Positions 27,010-35,034 of a stretch of DNA of 64,000 nt are shown here, piece after piece. The notes under the pieces are model-generated. The model had not been told where the DNA came from. It did no database searches and saw only the letters and a list, made by a program, of their open reading frames with translations. This stretch comes from Bacteroides luhongzhouii (GTDB lineage Bacteria; Bacteroidota; Bacteroidia; Bacteroidales; Bacteroidaceae). Made by a program: the position numbers and the translations under genes. Location of the stretch: positions 5,332,001-5,396,000 of the forward strand of contig NZ_CP059973.1 of NCBI RefSeq assembly GCF_009193295.2, given 5' to 3'. The first letter of the stretch is position 1. Every line of letters starts with the position of its first letter.

Positions 27010-27191
27010 CCGTCCTCATAACGGTTCTAATTTACGGCAGGGAATCTCTGTAATGATTGCCAACGGCCTGTATCCGGTTGCCCTGCGGATGGCACTTGAG
27101 AAATGTGCTGCAGTAACTCCACACTTCTCCGCATAAATCAATGATGCCATCCAAGATTTGCAACCGCTTTCTTTTTTTCCTTATATGTCAT
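27010..27191 (-). pseudogene. Fragment of an AraC-family regulator
   Basis: From ATG near 27191 one frame gives MTYKEKKKAVANLGWHH and then stops, while another frame continues with IYAEKCGVTAAHFSSAIRRA, closely like the second helix-turn-helix of AraC proteins (YADKLGVSPKYLS type). It is thus a frameshifted tail without the rest of the gene. Together with the LytS/LytR remnant it fills the 723-bp gap 26528-27250. Confidence 0.6.
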
Positions 27192-27250
27192 CATTTATCT
27201 ATATATTACGTATCTTTGCGCAACAAAAATGAGAAGAAACAATCGATAAA

Positions 27251-27931
27251 ATGAAAAAACAGATAATACTTATTGCCATCTTATTATGTACAGCCTTTGC
27301 ACAGGCACAAGAAGTTTTTGTAACCGCAGATTTTGTGAGCAGCTATATCTGGCGTGGTATGGATAGCGGCAATGCAAGTGTGCAACCCTCGCTCGGCCTC
27401 AACTGGAAAGGACTGACCGTCTATGCATGGGGCTCTACCGAATTTCGTGAGAAGAACAATGAAATAGACTTATCACTGGAGTACGAATACAAAAACCTGA
27501 CTCTTTACGCCAACAACTATTTTACCCAAACAGAAGAAGAACCTTTCAAATACTTCAATTACAATTCACATTCCACCGGACATACTTTTGAAGTAGGAGC
27601 CGGATATATGCTTAGCGAGAAGTTTCCATTATCAGTCAGCTGGTACACCACCTTTGCCGGAAACGACTATCGTGAAAACGGAAAACGTGCCTGGTCCAGC
27701 TATTGCGAATTGAGTTATCCGTTCAACGTGAAAGATGTAAACATGAGTGTCGAAGCAGGTTTTACCCCTTGGGAAAGTATGTACTCCGACAAATTCAACG
27801 TAGTCAATATCGGATTATCCGCAACGAAAGAAATCAAAATAACGTCCAACTTCTCTCTGCCCATATTCGGAAAGCTAATAGCCAACCCCTATGAAGAGCA
27901 ACTTTATTTTGTATTCGGAATTACGTTGTAG
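27251..27931 (+). CDS. TorF-family putative outer-membrane barrel protein
   Basis: A 226-residue protein with a signal peptide (cleavage after AFAQA, about residue 19). Amphipathic strands follow, and the start of the mature part, VTADFVSSYIWRGMDSG, is the hallmark of the TorF/TIGR02001 porin-like family. The C-terminus FVFGITL suits barrel insertion. Function is unknown. It lies 40 bp before the fucosidase gene and may share its transcript. Confidence 0.75.
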   Translation: MKKQIILIAILLCTAFAQAQEVFVTADFVSSYIWRGMDSGNASVQPSLGLNWKGLTVYAWGSTEFREKNNEIDLSLEYEYKNLTLYANNYFTQTEEEPFKYFNYNSHSTGHTFEVGAGYMLSEKFPLSVSWYTTFAGNDYRENGKRAWSSYCELSYPFNVKDVNMSVEAGFTPWESMYSDKFNVVNIGLSATKEIKITSNFSLPIFGKLIANPYEEQLYFVFGITL

Positions 27932-27971
27932 ATGATTCTTACATTCATTTATTAACTAATAAATTACCCCC

Positions 27972-29846
27972 ATGAAAAAACACTTTCTTATTTTCGGAGC
28001 AGGCCTCCTTCTATTAAGTGCCTGTAATTCGGTCAAAGCACCGGAAGCTATCTTGCCCATTCCCGAAGCCAAGCAGGTAGAATGGCAAAAAATGGAAACG
28101 TATGCTTTCGTACACTTCGGACTTAACACATTCAACGACCGCGAATGGGGATACGGTGATTCCGATCCTAAAACATTCAATCCTACCCGACTGGATTGCG
28201 AGCAATGGGTACAAACCTTTGTGAAATCCGGAATGAAAGGAGTGATCCTGACAGCCAAACATCACGACGGGTTCTGCCTTTGGCCTACTCAACTGACAGA
28301 ATATTGCATCCGTAACACCCCGTATAAAGACGGAAAAGGCGACATCGTTCGCGAACTATCGGATGCCTGCAAGAAGTACGGCATTAAATTCGCAGTTTAT
28401 CTGTCTCCTTGGGACAGGCATCAAGCCAACTACGGTTCTCCCGAATACGTAGAATACTTCTATAAACAGCTCAACGAGTTATTAACCAACTATGGTGATG
28501 TTTTTGAAATCTGGTTTGACGGTGCCAATGGCGGAGACGGCTGGTATGGCGGAGCAAAAGACAGCCGTACTATCGACCGCAAAACTTATTACGATTATCC
28601 GCGAGCCTATAAATTGATCGACGAGTTGCAACCACAAGCTATTATCTTCTCGGATGGAGGTCCGGGCTGCCGTTGGGTAGGTAACGAAAACGGATTTGCA
28701 GGAGCTACCAACTGGTCTTTTCTCCGTGCCGGAGAAGTTTATCCGGGTTACCCTAAATATCGTGAACTGCAATATGGGCATGCCGACGGCAACCAATGGG
28801 TAGCCGCAGAATGTGATGTATCCATCCGTCCGGGATGGTTCTATCATCCGGAAGAAGACGACCGTGTGAAAACAGTAGATACATTGACCGATCTGTATTA
28901 CCGTAGCGTAGGTCATAACGCAACATTGTTACTCAACTTCCCGGTTGATCGTGACGGGCTGATCCATCCGACAGACTCCGCCAACGCCGTAAACTTCCAC
29001 CAGAACGTACAAAAGCAACTGGCATACAACCTATTGGCAGGACTTTCTCCCAAAGCCTCGGACGAACGGGGAAAAACATTCTCTGCAAAAGCGGTGACCG
29101 ATGGTGATTATGATACTTATTGGGCCACCAATGACGGCGTCAACTCTGCCACAATCGAGTTTGACCTGCCTCAAACGGAAAAGATTAACCGCATAATGTT
29201 GCAGGAATATATTCCTCTCGGACAACGTGTTAAATCATTCGTTGTAGAATATAACCAGGCAGGCGAATGGCTCCCAGTGAAGCTCAATGAGGAGACTACC
29301 ACTATCGGATATAAACGTCTTCTTCGTTTCGAAACAGTCACAACAGATAAGATTCGTGTCCGTTTTACCGATTCGCGAGCTTGCCTCTGTATCAATAACA
29401 TAGAAGCCTATTATGCAGGAGAGACTTCCGATACATATACTGCAAAAGCAGAAGAGTTGAAGAGTTATCCGTTCACGCTCGTCGGAGTAAATGCGGAGGA
29501 AGCACAGAAATGTATGGATAAAAACAATCAGACCACCTGCTTCGTCAACGGAAATACATTATTGATTGATTTAGGAGAGGAACGCACAATCACCTCATTC
29601 CATTATCTCCCCGACCAGAGTGAATATAATAAAGGAATAATCAGTTCTTATGAAATCTCTGTCGGCACGGAGAGTAATGCTGTCAATCAGGTAGTAGCCA
29701 AAGATGAATTTTCCAATATAAAGAATAATCCGATTCTGCAATCGGTTTACTTTACTCCGGTTAACGCCCGCTATGTTCAATTGAAAGCAACACGGATGAT
29801 CCATGACGGAGAACCAATGGGATTGGCCGAAATCGGTATACAATAA
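27972..29846 (+). CDS. Alpha-L-fucosidase, glycoside hydrolase family 29, lipoprotein
   Basis: A 624-residue exported enzyme with lipobox LSAC (Cys18). The GH29 catalytic barrel spans about residues 35-350: FVHFGLNTF, TAKHHDGFCLW, and nucleophile Asp183 in EIWFDGANGG. The segment about residues 355-470 resembles an F5/8 type C (CBM32) carbohydrate-binding module (GDYDTYWATNDG, IRVRFTDSRACLCINNIEAY), and a second such module may close the protein. It removes terminal fucose from host or dietary glycans. No SusC/D pair accompanies it, so it acts as an orphan enzyme. Confidence 0.93.
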   Translation: MKKHFLIFGAGLLLLSACNSVKAPEAILPIPEAKQVEWQKMETYAFVHFGLNTFNDREWGYGDSDPKTFNPTRLDCEQWVQTFVKSGMKGVILTAKHHDGFCLWPTQLTEYCIRNTPYKDGKGDIVRELSDACKKYGIKFAVYLSPWDRHQANYGSPEYVEYFYKQLNELLTNYGDVFEIWFDGANGGDGWYGGAKDSRTIDRKTYYDYPRAYKLIDELQPQAIIFSDGGPGCRWVGNENGFAGATNWSFLRAGEVYPGYPKYRELQYGHADGNQWVAAECDVSIRPGWFYHPEEDDRVKTVDTLTDLYYRSVGHNATLLLNFPVDRDGLIHPTDSANAVNFHQNVQKQLAYNLLAGLSPKASDERGKTFSAKAVTDGDYDTYWATNDGVNSATIEFDLPQTEKINRIMLQEYIPLGQRVKSFVVEYNQAGEWLPVKLNEETTTIGYKRLLRFETVTTDKIRVRFTDSRACLCINNIEAYYAGETSDTYTAKAEELKSYPFTLVGVNAEEAQKCMDKNNQTTCFVNGNTLLIDLGEERTITSFHYLPDQSEYNKGIISSYEISVGTESNAVNQVVAKDEFSNIKNNPILQSVYFTPVNARYVQLKATRMIHDGEPMGLAEIGIQ

Positions 29847-29978
29847 AAGTATTGGTATACAAATAACAATAAAATAGATTCAGTCACATTCTGCCTCTTT
29901 TTTGAGGTGTAAAACACTTCTCTTAAAAGTAGAATATGGCTGAATATACATTAATAAAAGCCTTAAATATCAGACAAT

Positions 29979-30509
29979 ATGGCGCAAGAACCAAGAATCA
30001 TTGTAGAAAAGGAAAACTATACTCTCCGCACCTGGCAAACAGAAGATGCTGCGTCATTAACCCAATACATCAATAATAAAAAGATTTGGGATAACTGTCG
30101 TGACGGCCTCCCCTATCCATACGCTCAAGAAGATGCACAAACTTTTCTCGCTATAGTACAAGCCAAAGAAGGTATTCACGATTTTTGCATTGAAGTAAAC
30201 GGAGAAGCAGTCGGAAGCATTGGTTTTATGCCTTGTGCAGATGTAGAACGCTTTAATGCCGAAGTAGGCTACTGGATTGGAGAACCTTTTTGGAACCGGG
30301 GAATCGTAACTGACGCCCTGAAAGAAGCAATCAGTTATTATTTCGAGCATACAGATAAAGTACGCATATTCGCACTTGTTTTCGAACATAACACAGCTTC
30401 CATGCGCGTATTGGAGAAAGCTGGATTTGTAAAAGCCGGAGTGATGCGAAAGGCTATTTTCAAGAATGAGAACTTCATAGACGCACATTATTACGAACTA
30501 ATCAAATAA
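29979..30509 (+). CDS. GNAT family N-acetyltransferase (RimJ/RimL-like)
   Basis: A 176-residue cytosolic protein. The fold is indicated by LRTWQTEDAASLTQYINN at the start, VGSIGFMPC, YWIGEPFWNRGIVTDALKEA (acetyl-CoA binding motif A, with the RG turn) and HNTASMRVLEKAGFVKAGVM (motif B). It is typical of RimJ/RimL-type enzymes acting on protein N-termini or small amines; substrate unknown. It stands alone, followed by the repeat-rich noncoding region. Confidence 0.9.
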   Translation: MAQEPRIIVEKENYTLRTWQTEDAASLTQYINNKKIWDNCRDGLPYPYAQEDAQTFLAIVQAKEGIHDFCIEVNGEAVGSIGFMPCADVERFNAEVGYWIGEPFWNRGIVTDALKEAISYYFEHTDKVRIFALVFEHNTASMRVLEKAGFVKAGVMRKAIFKNENFIDAHYYELIK

Positions 30510-30513
30510 TTTT

Positions 30514-30572
30514 AAATCCTTCAACCTGTGGATTTTGCACTCGGTTTTCTTATCAGAGCCAAACGTTTGAGT
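30514..30572. repeat. 59-bp imperfect direct repeat, copy 1
   Basis: Matches 31113-31171 at 50 of 59 positions, in the same orientation. It begins 5 bp after the acetyltransferase stop. The two copies bracket a 540-bp noncoding segment. Confidence 0.8.
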
Positions 30573-31112
30573 CATGTTATCATCACTCTTACATTCATCT
30601 TCCAGGAAGCAAGCATCTCATCTGACAAACACTCGCATTTCATATGCTTTTCCCTTATTGTTTATGTGTCTTTGCTTAATAGTTGTCAAGAGCTCACCAT
30701 TGTGAACAAACAGGCTATCAGTTGTAAACAAAAACGTTCACAGACGTAAACAGCTTTGTTCACATAGGTGAGCCCTTGCAAAGCATTAGAGCTTAACAAA
30801 AGAACTACTAAGCATTAACGCATAAATACCTAAGAGAATACATAACAAGAACAGTTACTTTAAAACAAACATAAAGTGATGCCAATATTGTTTTGGGTGA
30901 GGGTAACTTTTTACCCTCACCTACCCTCACCTTTACCCTCACGCCTACAACCCCGATGAATAAATGGATTGAGCCAGAGGGTGAGGGTGTGAGGGTAAAA
31001 GTATCACCAACTTAATAGGAAGAAGAATGAAAGGTTTATGGATGCACATTCATTATAAGTTATTAAAGAGGAATCCTGAATTAAATCTATAAAAACCCTC
31101 CTATTTTGCTCA
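30573..31112. other. 540-bp noncoding segment with nested inverted repeats, probable element remnant
   Basis: No gene is visible. It contains (a) an inverted repeat of about 22 bp per arm at 30692-30716 and 30752-30773, rich in TGTGAACAAA, with further TGTAAACA/GTTCACA copies between the arms (iteron-like); (b) a perfect hairpin GGTGAGGGTAA/TTACCCTCACC at 30896-30921; and (c) further ACCCTCACC copies up to 30942 that pair with GAGGGTGAGGG copies at 30978-31000. Such repeats recall the control regions next to VirE/DUF3987-type accessory genes in Bacteroides, but no such gene remains here. Confidence 0.6.
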
Positions 31113-31171
31113 AAATTCTTAAACCTGTGCATTTTTTACTCGGATTTCTTGTCAGAACCAAGCGTTTGAGT
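31113..31171. repeat. 59-bp imperfect direct repeat, copy 2, at the etfB promoter
   Basis: Second copy of the repeat at 30514-30572 (9 mismatches). It ends exactly where the -7 box TAAATTTG of etfB begins (31171-31178), so this copy probably supplies the upstream promoter region of the etf operon. Confidence 0.8.
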
Positions 31172-31178
31172 AAATTTG
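31171..31178 (+). promoter_or_regulatory. -7 box (TAAATTTG) of the etfB operon
   Basis: A perfect TAnnTTTG match about 100 bp before the etfB start. The best upstream element is TTGT at 31149-31152, 18 bp away. Confidence 0.5.
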
Positions 31179-31274
31179 CAAGCTGATAGTTAACCGGATA
31201 GTTTGGATAGCAAGAGATTACTACTTGACTACTGGCTGCTAACTTGTAGAAATACTAATACTAAAATTTATAGC

Positions 31275-32147
31275 ATGAGTTTGAAAATTGTTGTATTGGC
31301 AAAACAAGTTCCCGACACACGTAACGTTGGGAAAGATGCCATGAAAGCCGACGGAACGATTAACCGTGCGGCACTCCCCGCCATCTTCAACCCCGAAGAC
31401 CTGAATGCTCTCGAGCAAGCTCTCCGATTGAAAGATGCTCATCCAGGCTCTACCGTAACCGTTCTGACAATGGGACCGGGACGGGCAGCCGACATTATTC
31501 GTGAAGGACTTTTCCGTGGTGCAGATAACGGTTACTTATTAACCGACCGTGCTTTTGCTGGTGCAGACACACTGGCTACGTCTTATGCACTTGCCACTGC
31601 CATCCGCAAAATCGGTGACTGTGACATTATTATCGGTGGTCGCCAGGCAATCGACGGTGACACGGCACAGGTAGGTCCGCAGGTAGCAGAAAAGCTGGGA
31701 TTGACGCAAATCACATACGCAGAAGAAATTCTGGAAGTGGGCGATGGTAAGATCAAGGTGAAACGCCACATCGACGGTGGGGTTGAAACTGTAGAAGGCC
31801 CGCTGCCTATCGTGATTACTGTCAACGGTTCTGCAGCTCCTTGCCGTCCGCGTAACGCTAAATTGGTTCAGAAATACAAACATGCCAAAACTGTTACTGA
31901 AAAACAACAAGGCAATCTTGATTATACAGACTTGTATGACAAACGCGATTATCTGAATCTGGCAGAATGGAGCGTAGCCGACGTAAACGGTGATCTCGCA
32001 CAATGCGGTCTGTCCGGTTCGCCGACAAAAGTGAAAGCCATCCAGAACATCGTGTTCCAGGCTAAAGAGAGCAAAACCATCAGCGGCAGTGACCGTGACG
32101 TGGAAGACCTGATTGTTGAACTATTAGCTAACCACACCATCGGATAA
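31275..32147 (+). CDS. etfB: Electron transfer flavoprotein, beta subunit
   Basis: A 290-residue protein. Start MSLKIVVLAKQVPDT at 31275 is preferred over ATG 31203, since family members open with this KIVVxxKQVPD motif. Other ETF-beta landmarks are AALPAIFNPEDLNALEQALRL, TVLTMGPGRAADIIREGL and IIGGRQAIDGDTAQVGPQVAE (nucleotide and flavin binding). With EtfA it passes electrons between acyl-CoA dehydrogenase and a redox partner, possibly with flavin bifurcation. It heads a tight three-gene operon: 2 bp to etfA, 6 bp to the dehydrogenase. Confidence 0.95.
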   Translation: MSLKIVVLAKQVPDTRNVGKDAMKADGTINRAALPAIFNPEDLNALEQALRLKDAHPGSTVTVLTMGPGRAADIIREGLFRGADNGYLLTDRAFAGADTLATSYALATAIRKIGDCDIIIGGRQAIDGDTAQVGPQVAEKLGLTQITYAEEILEVGDGKIKVKRHIDGGVETVEGPLPIVITVNGSAAPCRPRNAKLVQKYKHAKTVTEKQQGNLDYTDLYDKRDYLNLAEWSVADVNGDLAQCGLSGSPTKVKAIQNIVFQAKESKTISGSDRDVEDLIVELLANHTIG

Positions 32148-32149
32148 TC

Positions 32150-33169
32150 ATGAATAACTTATTTGTATATTGCGAAATAGAAGAAGGTAACGTTTTAGAC
32201 GTCAGCCTCGAACTTCTGACCAAAGGTCGTTCGTTAGCCAACCAGTTGAACTGTCAGCTCGAAGCGGTGGTTGCCGGAACCGGCCTCAAAGATATTGAAA
32301 AACAAATCCTTCCTTACGGAGTAGACAAACTTCACGTTTTCGACGGCGAAGGACTTTACCCTTACACTTCACTTCCTCACACAGCTATCCTGGTGAACCT
32401 TTTCAAAGAAGAACAGCCACAAATCTGTCTGATGGGTGCCACTGTGATCGGTCGTGACCTCGGTCCGCGCGTTTCTTCTGCTTTGACCAGCGGACTGACT
32501 GCCGACTGTACTTCACTTGAAATCGGTGACCACGAAGACAAAAAAGAAGGTAAGACCTACAAGAACCTGTTGTATCAGATCCGTCCGGCATTCGGCGGTA
32601 ACATCGTTGCTACGATTGTGAACCCGGAACACCGCCCGCAGATGGCAACCGTTCGCGAAGGTGTGATGAAGAAAGAAATCCTCTCTCCGACTTATCAGGG
32701 AGAAGTGATCCGTCACGATGTGAAAAAGTATGTAGCTGATACGGACTATGTAGTGAAAGTAATCGAACGCCACGTAGAAAAGGCAAAGAACAACTTGAAA
32801 GGTTCTCCGATTATCGTAGCCGGTGGATACGGTGTAGGTTCGAAAGAAAACTTCGACCTGTTGTTCGACCTCGCTAAAGAACTTCACGCAGAAGTAGGCG
32901 CCAGCCGTGCTGCTGTTGACGCTGGTTTCGCAGATCACGATCGCCAGATCGGTCAGACAGGTGTTACGGTTCGTCCGAAACTCTACATCGCTTGCGGTAT
33001 CTCCGGACAAATCCAACATATTGCCGGTATGCAGGAAAGCGGTATCATCATCTCTATCAACAACGACCCTGAAGCTCCTATCAATACGATTGCAGATTAT
33101 GTAATCAACGGAACAATCGAAGAAGTTGTACCGAAGATGATTAAGTATTATAAACAAAATAGCAAGTAA
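32150..33169 (+). CDS. etfA: Electron transfer flavoprotein, alpha subunit
   Basis: A 339-residue protein with the ETF-alpha C-terminal FAD-binding domain: IIVAGGYGVGSKENFDLLFD, EVGASRAAVDAGFADHDRQI, QTGVTVRPKLYIACGISGQI and SINNDPEAPINTIADY. The N-terminal half pairs with EtfB. No ferredoxin-like extension is present. It lies 2 bp after etfB, which indicates translational coupling. Confidence 0.95.
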   Translation: MNNLFVYCEIEEGNVLDVSLELLTKGRSLANQLNCQLEAVVAGTGLKDIEKQILPYGVDKLHVFDGEGLYPYTSLPHTAILVNLFKEEQPQICLMGATVIGRDLGPRVSSALTSGLTADCTSLEIGDHEDKKEGKTYKNLLYQIRPAFGGNIVATIVNPEHRPQMATVREGVMKKEILSPTYQGEVIRHDVKKYVADTDYVVKVIERHVEKAKNNLKGSPIIVAGGYGVGSKENFDLLFDLAKELHAEVGASRAAVDAGFADHDRQIGQTGVTVRPKLYIACGISGQIQHIAGMQESGIIISINNDPEAPINTIADYVINGTIEEVVPKMIKYYKQNSK

Positions 33170-33175
33170 GGAAAG

Positions 33176-34882
33176 ATGGCCAATTATTATACAGACATAC
33201 CGGAACTCAAGTATCACTTGAACAATCCGATGATGAAACGTATTTGCGAACTCAAAGAACGCAACTACAGAGATAAAGATGAATTCGATTATGCTCCGAT
33301 GGACTTCGAAGATGCTGTAGACTCTTATGATAAAGTGTTGGAGATTACCGGAGAAATCACAGGAGAAATCATTGCCCCTAACGCAGAAGGTGTAGACGAA
33401 GAAGGTCCTCACTGTGCCAATGGTCGCGTAGAATATGCTTCAGGAACCAAACAAAACCTGGACGCAATGGTGAAAGCCGGCTTGAACGGTATGACCATGC
33501 CACGCAAATTCGGCGGTCTGAACTTCCCGATCACCCCGTACACCATGTGCGCAGAAATCGTGGCTGCTGCCGACGCAGGTTTCGGAAACATCTGGTCATT
33601 GCAAGACTGTATCGAAACCCTTTATGAGTTTGGTAACTCCGACCAACACAGCCGCTTTATCCCACGCATCTGCCAAGGCGAAACGATGTCTATGGACTTG
33701 ACAGAACCGGACGCAGGTTCCGACCTACAATCTGTTATGCTGAAAGCTACTTACAGCGAAAAAGACGGATGCTGGTTGCTGAATGGTGTGAAACGTTTCA
33801 TCACAAATGGTGACGCGGATATTCACCTCGTACTGGCACGTTCGGAAGAAGGAACAAGAGACGGTCGTGGTTTGTCCATGTTCATCTATGACAAGCGTCA
33901 GGGTGGCGTGAACGTACGTCGTATCGAAAACAAACTCGGTATCCACGGTTCTCCTACTTGCGAACTGGTATATAAGAATGCAAAAGCCGAACTTTGCGGT
34001 GACCGCAAACTCGGTTTGATTAAATACGTAATGGCTCTGATGAACGGTGCCCGCCTAGGTATTGCCGCACAATCTGTAGGATTGAGCCAGGCAGCTTACA
34101 ATGAAGGTTTGGCTTATGCCAAAGACCGTAAGCAGTTCGGAAAAGCAATTATCGAATTCCCGGCTGTGTATGACATGCTGGCTATCATGAAAGGTAAACT
34201 GGATGCCGGACGTGCTTTACTGTATCAAACATCTCGCTATGTTGACATCTACAAAGCATTGGATGACATCGCCCGCGAACGTAAACTGACTCCGGAAGAA
34301 CGCCAGGAACAGAAGAAATATGCTAAATTAGCAGACAGCTTTACTCCGCTGGCTAAAGGTATGAACTCTGAATATGCAAACCAAAACGCTTACGACTGTA
34401 TTCAGATTCACGGTGGTTCAGGTTTCATGATGGAATATGCTTGCCAACGCATCTATCGCGACGCACGTATCACCAGCATCTACGAAGGAACTACCCAGTT
34501 GCAGACTGTAGCCGCTATCCGTTACGTGACCAATGGTTCTTACATCGCTACTATCCGCGAGTTCGAAGCCATTCCTTGCTCACCGGAAATGGAACCGCTG
34601 ATGTCTCGCCTGAAAAAGATGGCTGACAAATTCGAAGCAAGCACCAATGCAGTGAAAGAAGTACAAGACCAGGAATTGCTTGACTTCACCGCTCGCAAAC
34701 TGGTGGAAATGGCTGCTGACATTATCATGTGCCACCTGCTGATCCAAGATGCCAGCAAGTCTTCCGAACTGTTCTCCAAATCTGCACACGTATATTTGAA
34801 CTATGCAGAAGCGGAAGTAGAAAAGCACTCAAACTTCATCGAAAACTTTGATAAAGAAGACTTGGCTTTCTACAAAAAATAA
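33176..34882 (+). CDS. Acyl-CoA dehydrogenase
   Basis: A 568-residue FAD enzyme that oxidises acyl-CoA thioesters, or reduces enoyl-CoA in the reverse direction, using ETF as partner. Landmarks: SMDLTEPDAGSDLQSVMLKA (FAD/substrate loop), GARLGIAAQSVGLSQAAYNE, YAKDRKQFGKAI, and the C-terminal QIHGGSGFMMEYACQRIYRD with YEGTTQLQ, near where the catalytic base is usually found. A C-terminal extension of about 110 residues, common in the long-chain-type group, follows. It is encoded directly after etfA. Whether it serves butyryl-CoA or longer substrates is not resolved; crt and hbd homologues are absent nearby. Confidence 0.94.
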   Translation: MANYYTDIPELKYHLNNPMMKRICELKERNYRDKDEFDYAPMDFEDAVDSYDKVLEITGEITGEIIAPNAEGVDEEGPHCANGRVEYASGTKQNLDAMVKAGLNGMTMPRKFGGLNFPITPYTMCAEIVAAADAGFGNIWSLQDCIETLYEFGNSDQHSRFIPRICQGETMSMDLTEPDAGSDLQSVMLKATYSEKDGCWLLNGVKRFITNGDADIHLVLARSEEGTRDGRGLSMFIYDKRQGGVNVRRIENKLGIHGSPTCELVYKNAKAELCGDRKLGLIKYVMALMNGARLGIAAQSVGLSQAAYNEGLAYAKDRKQFGKAIIEFPAVYDMLAIMKGKLDAGRALLYQTSRYVDIYKALDDIARERKLTPEERQEQKKYAKLADSFTPLAKGMNSEYANQNAYDCIQIHGGSGFMMEYACQRIYRDARITSIYEGTTQLQTVAAIRYVTNGSYIATIREFEAIPCSPEMEPLMSRLKKMADKFEASTNAVKEVQDQELLDFTARKLVEMAADIIMCHLLIQDASKSSELFSKSAHVYLNYAEAEVEKHSNFIENFDKEDLAFYKK

Positions 34883-34904
34883 TAAATCATCTATCAAATC
34901 TCAT

Positions 34905-34939
34905 AAAAGCATCCCTTCTTACGAAGTGGATGCTTTTTT
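34905..34939 (+). terminator. Intrinsic terminator of the etfB-etfA-dehydrogenase operon
   Basis: AAAAGCATCC (34905-34914) pairs with GGATGCTTTT (34928-34937) and the T run continues. It lies about 23 bp after the stop codon. Confidence 0.85.
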
Positions 34940-35034
34940 ATTTGTCACATTCTATTATTTTTCATTATTATTCTATACATTTGTCAGTGAGATCAGTAAT
35001 TTTTTAATCGACGACTCTATATAAGAATAGAAAT

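Noticed and set aside
32513..33412. 299-codon open frame on the minus strand
   Set aside because: Antisense to etfA and the acyl-CoA dehydrogenase, with a composition rich in Phe, Ile and Cys and no domain; a shadow.
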